This document shows, one piece after another, positions 11,857 to 23,729 of a stretch of 64,000 nt of DNA. This DNA is from Cucumis sativus (Eukaryota; Streptophyta; Magnoliopsida; Cucurbitales; Cucurbitaceae), in the NCBI RefSeq assembly GCF_000004075.3, contig NC_026658.2:25594075-25658074 (forward strand), written 5' to 3'. The first letter of the stretch is position 1. Each line of letters starts with the position of its first letter. The notes below the pieces were generated by a model, which saw only the letters and a program-made list of their open reading frames with translations, was not told the origin of the DNA and did not search any database. A program made the position numbers and the translations under genes.

Positions 11857-11864
11857 TTATAAAG
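11857..11864 (+). promoter_or_regulatory. TATA-like element of VQ gene
   Basis: TTATAAAG lies about 90 bases before the ATG of the VQ gene. It is followed by a short leader with CTCTCTCTCT just before the start codon. The TA-rich microsatellite immediately upstream also contains TATA strings, so the element actually used is uncertain. Confidence 0.35.
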
Positions 11865-11951
11865 AAGATCATACCCAGTGGTCAGAAAATAACTTCCGGA
11901 AAGCTCAAAAGTCACTGACTCATTCCTCTTTTTCCCCTCTCTCTCTCTATA

Positions 11952-12479
11952 ATGGAAAGACATGTAATCACCGCCTCTTCGCCGCCGCCGTCAACTTCTC
12001 CGACCACCTTCGTTCAAGCCGACACAAATTCCTTTAGAGACCTCGTTCAAAAGCTCACAGGCTTTGCCGGTGACTCCGAAAAGCTTCCGGTCACCCACCT
12101 TTCCAAGCTTTCCTCTTCGAAGCCCTTCCCTCCCCCCGCCGCCGACTACCATACCGGTCCCCGTCGGTCTCCATTCAAGCTTCAAGAGCGCCGTCACACA
12201 ATCCGTAAGCTAGAGATCCAGCTCGCCCTCACCAGACCTTTCAAAAACTCGTCTCCGAGTCACACTCGCCGCGTCGACTCGCCCGTTCCGGGTCCAGTTA
12301 CGCCTCTTGCTGCCGAGTCGTTGTTTTTTCGAAGACCGAGCGTGACCTCGCCGCTTTCGCCGCCAGTCACGGCCGAGGATAAGGCCATAGCTGACAGTGG
12401 ATTTTATCTTCACCCGTCTCCGAGGAGTTCACAGCCGCCGGAGCTCTTAAATTTGTTCCCTTCTAAATTCCCCAAGTGA
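11952..12479 (+). CDS. VQ motif-containing protein (VQ4/VQ31/VQ33-like)
   Basis: Single exon of 175 residues, intronless as most VQ genes are. The diagnostic motif FxxxVQxLTG is at residues 28-37 (FRDLVQKLTG), preceded by ADTNS. A second conserved block, SPFKLQERRHTIRKLE (near residues 73-88), and many Ser-Pro or Thr-Pro sites follow; both are typical of the VQ subgroup phosphorylated by MPK3/MPK6. VQ proteins are nuclear cofactors that bind WRKY factors and tune defence and stress responses. Codons are GC-rich compared with the AT-rich flanks. The start is the first ATG after the CT-rich leader. The VQ assignment is firm; the exact orthologue is not known. Confidence 0.9.
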   Translation: MERHVITASSPPPSTSPTTFVQADTNSFRDLVQKLTGFAGDSEKLPVTHLSKLSSSKPFPPPAADYHTGPRRSPFKLQERRHTIRKLEIQLALTRPFKNSSPSHTRRVDSPVPGPVTPLAAESLFFRRPSVTSPLSPPVTAEDKAIADSGFYLHPSPRSSQPPELLNLFPSKFPK

Positions 12480-15400
12480 TCAGCTGTCTCTAAATGCATA
12501 AAATTACATCGTCTTTTCTCCATTTTTTCCCTTAATAACGTCTCTGTATATTTCAATTTTTGTGCAATTTTTAAAATTTCGAAGCATCCTGAGTTTGATT
12601 ATTAAACTAAATTATCAAAACAACAATCTTATATAAACTTCTGACTTTGACAAGTTTGACTTGCTACAATATTTTTTATTGACCACACTAGATAAAATTT
12701 TGAATTACTTTTTTTCCTTTTGTTAGCAATTGTTAACAATAATCCACTAAATTGTTCTTATTTTTCTTTGTGTGGGTTTCGTGTGATGCTTGCCGAATGA
12801 ATAGATGAAGATAGAAAAAAAAAATCAACTAAATGAAATAGGTCGGTTAGACTCTTATTGTTCTAGCTTCAATTTATATTTTTGATATCCTACAAATCTC
12901 AAATTATAAAGAGAAGTTGAGACTAAAAACTCTTACTACATACATCATATATATAATTCCTCGTAACACATTGTTCTATAATATGTATTTTAGACCATTA
13001 TATAGTGAACCAACGGAAGAAAAATAAGAACAATTTATTATACTATCTTAGTATTTTTACATATTTTTTAACTAAACTAAACTTATCTTGTAAATTAAAA
13101 TAAAATAAAAGATAAATTCAAACTATATTTCATATCATCGTATCATCCAATCTACAATTATAAGAAGTTAATGATGGTAAAAAAATGTAATGATGATATA
13201 AAGTGTTAGGGGGCAGAAAAATTCGTCAAAGAAAGAAATAAATGTGACAATAGACATTGAAAACAAGAGTCCACGATGACACAATTAGTGGGTCCTATTT
13301 TTAGCTGTAAGAAGGAACATCGACGTGGTGTTGTAGTGGGTTGACGTTGTCCTTCTCTTTAACGAAATATGTGTGTTTTGGTGATCGTGAGCCGTTGGAT
13401 GAACTCATCGGACGGTGAAGAAGTCCAGTTTGATGGCGGCTGCTTTGCACAACCCCGGCACGTGTGTACCTTAAGGACCGTGTAAGTGCTCATAGCTTTA
13501 TCCTCCAGCCTTGACAAATGCAGTCTCAAGTATGCAATTTATGTAAACGTGTCGAATTCCTAGTGGTCAGTGACCAAGGAAAATGACTGCAGTTCTCTAC
13601 CCTTTTTCTAACTACTTGAAAAGTTTGACAATCTACTCTTATAATTTTTTTTAATTATAATAAACAACAATTTTATACCATTTTTCTTCTGCTAACAAAT
13701 AGGGTTTTCAACTAAGGATAATCTATGCAAGTTTTTAATTAGTAAGTAACCATTGACATTTAAGAGTAATAATTTGTGTTTTGTTTATTGGACTATGCAT
13801 TAATTGATATGTAAATTAATTCAAGTCTAGAGCTTAGCCTATGTGTTATCCTTTTATCTTTCTTTTGTTTTTAAGATATCGTCTGTTGTTTAGTATTTTC
13901 TATGGCTTGTATCACTTTTAAGAAAGTAATAAAACTTTTTCAACTTTTCTTTTATAGTTTAAAATTTCTATTGATTTTGATAAAGTTCATGTGATAATTA
14001 GTAATAGTTATAAATTAAAATTTATTTTAGTTCGACCAAATTAAAGATCTTTAATTCATATATCTTCTAGTTAAAAGAAAAAAAACGAAACAAAAAGTAT
14101 CTTATAACAGAAAATTTAGCTAATTGTTAAATAATGAATTAATTATGGATTTGTGTATATTTATTTGTTTTCAAATTTTTTTTAACAATTTAATAAAAGA
14201 TAAATTTCTGGGACATTTTTAAAATAAATATTTAAAAACTATAACAAAATTTTAGATTCTACGAATCAGTAGCATTCATAGAATTTGTTGTATTTGAAAA
14301 TTCATATTTGCTATTTTTAAAAATCTTCTCTAAATTTTAATGGACGATATAATAAATATAGTAAAAAAAGTTAATTATCTATATTTTATAAATAGTTTTT
14401 TCGTTATATTTTAAAAAAAAAATCGTTTAGAATTATTTATTGTGATAATAATTATTTTATATCTTAATATATGTAAAAAATTAGTGTGTACAAATATCAC
14501 ATAAATTTGTTTTTTCTCTTTAAAGTTCAGACATTAATTTCTCACTGCTTAGACTATATTAGTCAAGATTTTATCTGTTCACTGCTTTAATATTCTTGGT
14601 ATCGCTTTCTGAAGTGCAAAGACCAATTCTATAGTGCAAAATTCCAGAAAAGGTAACCAAGTCAGAGACGAGAAGTAGTTGTAAAAACAAAGTTGGACAC
14701 GTAGATCGATAGAAAAACAACAAATATTTAAAACAATATTTTTTTGCATAACTATCGCTCTAGACAACGTTTTGAAGATTATTTAAGTAAGGTGTTTAAA
14801 TTGTTAAAAGGAAAAAAAACAATTTCAATTTCTTTTTTTCAATTAAAATAATATTTTAGTTACTGTAATTTAAAATTTATTCAATTTTGAGTCATGTATT
14901 TTTAAATGTTCAATTTTAATACATTTAACTTTGTATAAGTCTTAAATTTGATTTCTATAGCTAAAGTTATGGTATATTTTTTCATTATCTTTTTATTAAC
15001 ATTTTCACCCTAAATTTTAAAAATGTATTAGCATGAGTTTCTTTAAATGAAAATTATTATAATTATTTAATCAATTTTAATAAAAATTAAATTCGAGTTA
15101 TTGAATTTATTTTTTGAAGTTAAAAATTATTATTAAAAGCTCGAAAATATAAAATTTAAATCGAAAAAAATTTAAATTGCAATGATCAAAAACATATTTT
15201 AACTTTTTTTTATCGATAATTTTTATTTTTAAAAAACCTGATTTAATTTTATATAGATTTGAAATTGATTGACTCGGTATGGTTGTTTTCAAATGTACTT
15301 GTTCTAAAAAATATATTTACAAAACATAATAAATCCACCGAGTTTTCTATAATCTGTTTAAGTTTTTTTCTTTTTTTTTTTGTTATCTATGACAAATTTT

Positions 15401-17755
15401 TATTATAATTATAATTTTTAATTTTTAATATTATAAATATGAGGCTACGTTAAATTTATTTTAGGGAAATTGAGAGGAAAGAAACCAAAAGTTCAAAAAA
15501 TTAAAAAGTGAAATTAATAATAAATGCACATCTTCTCAAATAATCTAAAAATCTATATTTTTCAAAAACAAGTTGCTTAAAATTAGACCCAATTACAAAG
15601 AGCAAAACCAAAGACCTTGAAGTTCTCTTCTTTACAAAAATTTCCACCCCTTTTTCAAGAGGACATATTCTCTAATATCATGGGATGTTCCCCAAATAAA
15701 GCTTGACATATGAAGGCAATGGTACTTTTTCTTCTTTTTTTCCTTTCAACTATATATTACATCATATTTACCCTTCTCCTCGTACTTATGGGCTTAAAAG
15801 ATGAGAAATACCCTAAAACAAATGAATATTAACTTAGTAGGAAACAACAACACATAAGCTTGAAAACGAACATCTGGACCAATGGTGAATTCAGAAAATT
15901 TATTGATAGAAAACTTTATGGGTTAGTAAAAAAAAGTACATATATAGTACCTCTCATAACTATTATTATTTTTCTTCAAAAGAGATAATGACTTCGTCGG
16001 TTTAGATTTTAAATTTAATCTACAATAACATAATATTATAATGAAAAGATATTAAAAAGTTGAGTAACTACCAAACTAACGTCGTATATTAAAAATAAAA
16101 TAGTTTTTAAGAAATATTATATATATATATATATATTATAAAGACGATAAAGTTAAAAGGAGCTTAGATCTATACTAAATCTATTGATGATTTGGATCAC
16201 GTGTTATAAACATCTTATTAAATCACCAATCGATCCAAAAACCTAAACTTGTGAATGAATATAGATTTAATGTAGTATCAAACATTTTTGTTTTGGAGGC
16301 ACAAGGAGTTGTCAACATTTTGCCACCACTAGAAGCAAAGGGGAAATGGCATAATGATTGTGATTACGAAACTCTCATTTTTTCTTTTCATGGGGTGTTT
16401 TTGGAGGATTTGTTCTTATTCTTTGACATGATTGCTACCAAAAAGACATTCTCTCTATGTAATAATATGGCTTTTTGAACTTTTTTTTCTTATATCGTGG
16501 AATTCAGCATATGCGTAGTGATTTTTGGCACTTTTGTTCAAAAAATTCCACGACTTTCTGCCTCACTTTTTTGGTTTTAAGTGATCCTTTTTCAATTATG
16601 TTATGAACTCTTTTCAATTAACATTTTGATTTCATGTAGGTTTGATACGATTATTTTATTTTATCTTAGCATATATTTCATTATTCATAATTAAGATATT
16701 GCTAAGTTGACTTATATGTTCAATAATCTCTCAGAAAAATACAAAATGCAAAATAAGATATTGAAATGATAAATTGAAAATAAAAAAACGATCTTTTGTT
16801 ACTCGTACAAAAAAAAATCATACTTTCTAAAAGTAATAAATATTACTGAAACAAACGTGATGATCGATAGTATCCTTTAGCTATATACAAAGTTATTAAC
16901 TATAGCGTAATAGCTATCAAGTAAACAAATAACACAGAGGAATTTGTTAACTTAGTTTGACAATATCATCTACGTCGAAGAGCTTACTGCTCAGACAATA
17001 AGTATTATTCAAAAATAAAAAAATGAATAAATATTCTATTTTTTTGCATTAAGTGACAAATTATTTTAGAAAAAGTAGCTCATAATATCTATTTTTTTGC
17101 ATATTGCAAATTTGACGAATATGACTCGTAATTAACGATAATATACTTTTAAATTTGTATTTTTTACAATTTAGAAAATATAGATGACATAGGTTCTATT
17201 ATTATAAACAATTTTACTATTTTTGCAAACTCTTAAAAGAAAAATTGTATTAGATAACAAAAATTTAGAAAAAAGTAGTTCATAACACATATTTTTTGTA
17301 TATTGCAAATTTGATAAAAATAATGTGATAATTTAATTTAATGAGTAATGTAATTGGTTACTTTTACCGTTTAAAAAATACAAATGATATAAACACTGTT
17401 ATCATTTTTCTTTTGCTATGTTTTTGCAAACTTACAGCCTATGTTGTTATTTGTTTATTTTCGTTTATTTAAAAAAATAAAAGGCATAAGTTAATTATTG
17501 CATTGCATACTATGGCGCGCACACGCATTGTGATATTTGTCGAAAGCTTGGAGACGGTGTGTCACTTGACCCACTGAATACTCAACAAACTTTCGCCTCC
17601 AAACAAAACACGGCTCCGATTCTGAGGCATTATTATGATTATTATTATTATTTCCCGATGTCGAACCACAACCACCTTCTTTACCCGAAATCCAGGTCGG
17701 TTCCGGTTCCGGTTCCGGTTAGAATAATTTTTGAGCGCCGTACGTCGATCGGCAA
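12480..17755. other. 5.3 kb AT-rich intergenic region with repeats
   Basis: No gene could be supported. A less AT-rich island lies at about 13250-13600 with a G-box (CACGTG, 13459-13464) and several TTGAC cores. Repeats include foldback fragments near 14211-14327, a (TA)n tract near 16118-16136, an inverted repeat at 16495-16553 and two tandem copies of an AT-rich family at 17040-17435. The last 200 bases are the leader of the transporter gene, with a short GGTTCC repeat near 17699-17720. A 75-codon open frame at 16251-16478 has no recognisable product. Confidence 0.5.
17040..17435. repeat. AT-rich dispersed repeat, family C, two tandem copies
   Basis: Two adjacent copies (about 17040-17230 and 17265-17435) share TTAGAAAAAGTAG, TCATAA, TATATTGCAAATTTGA and ACAATTTAGAAAATA or its variants, ending in CTATTTTTGCAAACT. 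Related copies occur at 18210-18372, 42115-42420, 43415-43620 and 50765-50935. Confidence 0.5.
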
Positions 17756-20700
17756 ATGGGCTGCAAATATAAGATTGGTTTGGGATTGATTTGTACGGCG
17801 GTTCTTATATGGGTCGCTTCCGCCGAGATTACTCAGGTTTTAGTTAACATTCCTTTCGTTTCTTTGTACCTTTTTTTTCTTCTTTTAATTAATCCCTAAG
17901 TTTTTGTTTTGGAAATAAATGGAAATTAAATTACTTGTTTTTCTTGATGCTCTCTCTTCAACATGCATTGACCGATCGCATTCGTTTTTCTTTTCTAAAT
18001 AAGAATGAAGCTTTTTTAGTACAAGTACTCACTGTGTGGTTAAACATAGATGCAATTGAGCTAAGCTCTTTTAGAATTATTTGAAGTCCATGAAATAAAT
18101 TTTAAAAAAATATAATTATACTATGCATTTATCTACTTATATCCTAACAAATTGACAATTTTCTTTGTTATATTTTTTATTTACGTGTAATTAATAGATA
18201 TTTTAATAGAAAATTGCATTAGATATCAACAAAATTTAGAAAAGAACAACTCATTAACACGTATTTTACATATTACAAATTTAGCAAATATAACGGTAAT
18301 TTGCTTTTAAATTTGATAAAGTGACATAAATTCTATTATCATAATTTTTTTTTGATATTTTTGCAAATTCTCCTATTTTAATGCATTGTTAGTGTGTGAT
18401 GGGTTGAATGTGAATATTGTCTAAAATAATATAATATGTGAGTAGAGGTTGCACCTAACTTCATGTTCTTCCTTTTTTATATATATATATAGTAATATGT
18501 TCAAGTTTGATTATTGTACAAAGAGGTACTGTCCATGTGCAACATCGTAAGTTCTATTGTATTACTAGATTTTCTAACTAATCAACAAAATGTTGTAGAG
18601 ATGAAGTATGTACTAATCGTTGTAGGTATGAGAGATCTGTGCAGGTGTTGCATTTTGCATATCTATGACATATTTGAGAAATCTACGTGAACAAAGATAT
18701 ACTATGCCATCATTGTTTCGTATTTTGGGAATTTTTCTAGTAATGGAGTATACTATAATAATCTATTTTTTACTCTAAGAATTTGTCTTGAACCCTATAC
18801 ATTAATATAAGTGAACTATACTATATTTCTGAAAGCATGTTAACGTGTAAAACAATATATAGAGGTAGTATGAAACCATGTAGAAATTTTTCGTTGTTTA
18901 TTTTTTTTATTGGTTTTGTTCTTTTTCCTTTTTATTTTATGCTCTTTTCTTGTGTGGGATCACCAATTCCCCTCAAGAGTATTTTAAAAATTTTATGCGT
19001 ATTATGTGTTGATGCCAATACTTGTAATTTGGATGGGCAAGAAATACCACATTTAGAGAAAATTCTAAAATCATTATTTAATACCATTGTAGTTATTGGT
19101 TTTATATTTTCAAATGCATCAAAACTGATTTTGAATATAGATCTAAATAAATTACTACTAATTAAACTCAACATACCACATGTCAAGGTTGAAATTAATT
19201 GGAAATTATGCTAAATTGCTATTACTATATAAACTTAAGTTAAAGTGAATGGTTATGATATATTTAATCTTCTATATGCATACTCTTATCCTTTCTATTT
19301 AAAGTAGGAGACTAATCACATAAGCACTTTTGGAAGAAAAATGTGCAAAATAATGCTTCCTCTACAAGCACTTATTTATCTGATTTTAGTAATTCTTTTA
19401 CAAAATAAAATTCACTATTAACAGTAAATTAGTCGTGGACCCAAGAACCCCTTGAGGTCAACTTGTAGAAGAAAATGTTTAAAATGCTTCCCGTACAAGC
19501 ACTTATTTACCATGTTTTAGATTTTTTCGAATCACTTTTGAACACCGTAAATTTTTTCAATCATGTAAAAAGGTCATTCCAAACCGACCCTTTAAACGTT
19601 TATGTATATATTAACCGACACTTATGTTTGGTACTGCAGAGAATCTTCAGTGAATATAAACATCCATTTGCTCTCTCATATTTAGGGGTATCTCTCATGG
19701 TGATATATTTACCAGTGGCAGTTCTCAAAGATTTGGTGTGCAGTTTATTAAACCCTCATAGTTTACTTGATAATAATTATGATTCTATTATAAGCACTTC
19801 AATTGGAATTGATGGCCCATTGAGATTTAATGAAATACATTACAATTTGGATGAAAGCATGGGACATTGCCTTATAATTAATGATAAAGATTTGAGTACT
19901 ACTGAAAGGGAAGAGGGACAACCTTTGATTCCTAATTTTGAATCATCACATCATAAAGTTAGTACATGGGAAATTATTAAATGCAGCCTTTATCTTACTC
20001 CCTTGTGGTTCACTACGGAGGTACATTTTCTCTTAAACTATTTTAGTTTATTTTGACTCTTGCATATATTTCTTTTTGTGGTACACGTTTCTTTCTTTGG
20101 TGCACCTTGAGGTGATGGATTTGAACTCGGGATATTTTGGTTTTTAGCCCATCTATATATTAGTTGAGTTAAATTCTTGTTAGCATTTAGTACATGTTTC
20201 TTACTTTTTTTTTAATGTAATTTAATATTATTCTCCTAAACAAATAAAAGAAAGAGGAATTTTCAATAATGACAAAATATTTACAAAATATAGCAAAATT
20301 TCAGATTCTATCAAAGATAGAAATTGATAAATGTTGATATGTTTCTATTAGCGACTTTGAAGTTTATCCATTATTGATAAAATTCAAAATTTTACTATAT
20401 TTTGTAAATATTTTAGTTTATTTGAAAATGTCCCTAAAAGAAATGTGTAATGTGTATATGCTTGTTTTCCATACTATATATGATTCACACATTTCTTGAA
20501 AGAATGTTTGAACTATTTTTGGCCAAAATTTTAAAACCAAAAATAAGTTTTTGAAACACTACATTTTTTCTAAGACTTCATTTGGTATTTTTGTTTTTGG
20601 TTTTTCAAAATTTAGTCTATAAACACTAACTCTACCTCTAAGTTTGTTATCTATTTTCTAGGACCAATGTTTTCAAAAGTTAAAGCCAAATTTTGATAGC

Positions 20701-22613
20701 CGAAAATAATTTTTAAAAATTTGTTAAAATAGACTAAAACTATTTTAAGAAATTGATAAGAAATAGACTTATAATTTTCAAAAACAAAAAACGGTTAATA
20801 AATGGGCCTAAATCTTAGACCGAATAAATGTGGTTGTATGTGAATGTCTACTGAGGTTTTCATTTATCATTGATTGTTAATTTTAGGAACTCGTGTTGCT
20901 GCAATAATGTCGTTTGTTGAGACTTTTGCAGTACTTCTCAAACTCGGCCCTAGCAAATACGAGTGTTGCGACGGCAACGATCTTGAATTCGACATCAGGC
21001 CTTTTCGCCCTTCTGTTTGGAGCTCTTGTTGGACAAGAATCCATAACCATTTCCAAAGTGGTTGCTGTTTTCATTAGTATGGCTGGGGTCATCATGACAA
21101 CCTTGGGAAAAACTTGGGCAACCAATGAGTTCCTAATCATTTCTGAGTAAGCTTTACTATTAATTACTATATAGTTTCAATTTTCTTCATTTCATATGTA
21201 AGATGAACGTTATCACATATTGGTGAGTCATATCTTTTTGGTAAGGTCAAGAGGTCTAAGCATCACAGGAGACATTTTCGGTCTTCTTTCGGCCGCAATC
21301 TATGGATTATTTACTGGTATGGCGTTCTAACTAGGGACTGTTTTGTTGGTGATTCAAATGCTTTACATGATAATTATTAAAATTCTATGATTGGTATATG
21401 TATATAGTGCTGCTAAAAAAATCAGCTGGATCAGAAGGAGACAAGATTGATGTACAAAAGTTTTTTGGATATGTTGGTCTCTTTACCGTATTGGGTCTCT
21501 GGTGGCTTGGTAAGTGGATCAGTAATATCTAGTTAATGATGATTTGTTCTTCTTCATTGAACAGATTTTTTAGGGTCAGACAGAAGTACTTGACCATGAA
21601 AATTTAAGCACTTCATTGACAAGTTATGAAAACGTATTTAGCTGAGTTTGTGTTCAACACATGTTGTTGAACTCAGTAGTCAGTACAGTAGATGTGTTAT
21701 ATACTAGTTGTACGAGGTCGAAATAGGACCAACAATCGGTAGAACAAATCAAGCACTTGTTACATACATTTGTTTCATTTTCTTTTTTCCTCGATGAAAG
21801 TAAAATAGATGTTTGAGTATATATAGCAATCCATAGAGTCTTGTATCTATTTGTATCCATGCTGCCTTTACAAAGTAAACTGTTCTTATCAGTAAAATCA
21901 CTCCTTGCAGTTTGGCCTTTAACTGCTATGGGCATTGAACCTCCTCTCAAGTTTCCTCCCTCGACATCCTTAACCGAAATCGTGCTTTTGAATGGCTTCG
22001 TCGGGAGCGTTCTGTCGGATTACTTTTGGTATGTCGACAAAAATACTATATATGTTCAAGTTGACCACACACCCGGTTGGATAACAATTTCCTTTACAGT
22101 TTTTTCCCATGCAAATATCTAGAAAAATAATCTGAAAATAACAAGTCATTTCATTGATAAGAGTTACCTCTTCGAAAACTTATTGAGACTTTGTTCTGTT
22201 TGATTGAAAATTCAAAGAGAGGATTTGTTCATACTTTGGCAGGGCCCTCTCTGTGATTTGGACTTCTCCATTAGTTGCCACACTTGGCATGTCATTGACA
22301 ATTCCCCTAGCTATGCTGGCTGACGTTATATTACACGGTCGTCGCTACTCTGCTCTCTACATCCTCGGTTGCATTCAGGTAATCGCTCATCAACTCAGTT
22401 AAAATTTTAGAACTCAAGAACAAAATGGTACAATGGATATCACGTATTTCGAACACGATATCGATCTATTTAGTTTATACAGATGTTTCGTATTCGAGTA
22501 TTCAAATACTTAAGGGAGAAGTGTTCTTAGGCTCTTGGCTCTGTTTTCTTCTTTCCATTCAGGTGTTTGCTGGATTTTTAATAGTGAACTTTTCAGACAA
22601 GGTCTCTACTTAG
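17756..22613 (+). CDS. SLC35F5-like / EamA-type membrane transporter
   Basis: Eight exons: 17756-17836, 19640-20020, 20932-21146, 21246-21316, 21408-21509, 21911-22028, 22243-22378 and 22563-22613, giving 384 residues. Residues 1-27 form a first membrane segment ([20 protein letters not shown]). After a polar loop in exon 2 the core shows the drug/metabolite transporter signature [20 protein letters not shown], then several hydrophobic helices, ending SDKVST. Family members are predicted 10-helix carriers of the nucleotide-sugar/thiamine-like superfamily in endomembranes; the substrate is unknown. Intron 1 is 1.8 kb and intron 2 carries two foldback repeats. Phases 0, 0, 2, 1, 1, 2 and 0 all close. 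The start was chosen because translation runs directly into the first helix and on into exon 2. Confidence 0.85.
18210..18372. repeat. AT-rich dispersed repeat, family C copy (transporter intron 1)
   Basis: Shares AAATTGCATTAGATA, AAATTTAGAAAAGAAC, TTACATATTACAAATTTAGC and TATTTTTGCAAATTCT with the tandem pair at 17040-17435. It has no coding potential. The rest of intron 1 (17837-19639) is AT-rich. A diverged local duplication at about 19326-19402 and 19460-19540 shares ACAAGCACTTATTTA. Confidence 0.45.
20107..20180 (-). repeat. tRNA-derived (SINE-like) relic
   Basis: On the minus strand an A-box-like TAACTCAACTAATATAT is followed by a B-box-like GAGTTCAAATCC at the usual distance. No cloverleaf can be drawn. 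It lies in intron 2 of the transporter gene. Confidence 0.35.
20255..20435. mobile_element. Foldback element with long terminal inverted repeats, family A
   Basis: The left arm reads AATATTTACAAAATATAGC then AAAATTTCAGATT; the reverse complement of the right arm reads AATATTTACAAAATATAGT then AAAATTTTGAATT. The outer ends are AGGAATTTTCAATAA and AGGGACATTTTCAAATAA. Arms of about 60 bases flank a short centre with AGATAGAAATTGATAA. Similar sequences lie at 10830-11060, 11395-11545 and 14211-14327. Confidence 0.6.
20578..20800 (+). repeat. Foldback repeat, family B copy (transporter intron 2)
   Basis: Ends resemble inverted repeats (TTTGTTTTTGGTTTTTCAAA and the complement of TTTTCAAAAACAAAAAAC). 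The interior has AAACACTAACTCTACCTC, GTTATCTATTTT and CCAATGTTTTCAAAAG. It aligns with 7541-7843 but lacks the insertion found there. Confidence 0.5.
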
Positions 22614-23729
22614 GGGAGAACCAACTCAAAATCCTCGGAAGAAGAAGGTGGATGTGTTAAATGTAACTTTACAAATGTAAATATTGAACATCTTATGAAT
22701 ATAGGTATAGAAATGTTAAATATTTGAGAGTTAGAATATAATTATGTGTTGGATATGTATATTTGAGAGTTTAATGTCTCGTGTTTGATTATAGATTTGG
22801 TTGATGGGAAAATAATTTTAATTATTAGATTTAATTGGAATATATATTTATTTTAACAGGTTAAAAGATTTGGATTAGTTTTAGGAAAATTGTCAAATAT
22901 TGCAAAATATTTACACTTCAAGTGTAAACAAAATTTTATATTTTTGAAAAAAGAAAAATTTGCAGTAGATAATAAATAAATGATAAATTAAAGCAATTAA
23001 ATTTAATTTTTAGATTGCTAAAATGAATTTGGTTTAGTGGTGACGTTTTCTAAATTGATAATTCTTTTCACTAATAGGTTAATTGTATATATATTAGAAC
23101 TTTAGTTAAAAATTACTAAAACTTTAACAAAGTAATAATTTAGTCAAATTATATATAGATTTATTCCTTTTAAGCTTTAACATACGACAATTAAGTTCTA
23201 TAATTTTAAATTATTGACTATTTAATATATATTGCATAGCATCTCATCAAATTTAATGGTTAACTTTAACTACCTAACTAGAATTTAACTCTTGGCTTAT
23301 CTATCAATTTATATGTAAAAAGATTCATTATAATTTAATTATATTTTTTTTACAATGGCAACTAAATTGTGACCAATTTACTTTTTTTAAAAAAAAATTG
23401 TTACAAATTGAAAAGTATATAATTTAAAGTTTAAGCTAAGTTTTTAAACCTTTTTATTTATTTATTTATGTTGAAGACTAAAGTTTTTGTATTAAATCCT
23501 TTTTTTCATACAAAAGTAAGGGTAAAAACTAGTAAATATTCGGACTTATTATTATAATTATTATTATTATAAAATCATTTCCTTCTTAGTTTTGGTATTG
23601 GAAATTAAAAGAGATATTAATCTGGTTGAAATTTTCGGACCATAAACCTTCAAAAGGATCTGAATCTAAGCGTCTAAGTGAATCAACTCCAAACTCCACC
23701 ATCGGAAAATCAGGAACCCCGTAATCTGA
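22614..23729. other. AT-rich spacer between transporter and EMC4
   Basis: Holds the 3' untranslated region of the transporter and, in its last 150 bases, the promoter and leader of EMC4. Between them is simple AT-rich sequence with an ATT-repeat stretch near 23550-23572. No gene was recognised. Confidence 0.5.

Larger units (their letters stand above)
9868..11951. other. Divergent spacer between DnaJ-type and VQ genes
   Basis: About 2.1 kb. The left 350 bases are GC-richer and hold the promoter of the DnaJ-type gene. The remainder is AT-rich, with foldback fragments at about 10830-11060 and 11395-11545 and a TA/TATG-rich microsatellite at about 11745-11832. No gene was recognised. Confidence 0.5.

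Noticed and set aside
16251-16478. 75-codon frame in the intergenic region
   Set aside because: No domain, no neighbouring exon that extends it, and AT-rich context. It is kept only as a remark under the nearby hairpin.
17559-17789. 76-codon frame overlapping the transporter start
   Set aside because: It is in another frame from the membrane-segment start at 17756 and cannot be spliced in phase to exon 2.
18837-19214. 125-codon open frame in transporter intron 1
   Set aside because: AT-rich composition, no family motif and no splice signals; it lies within a well-defined intron.
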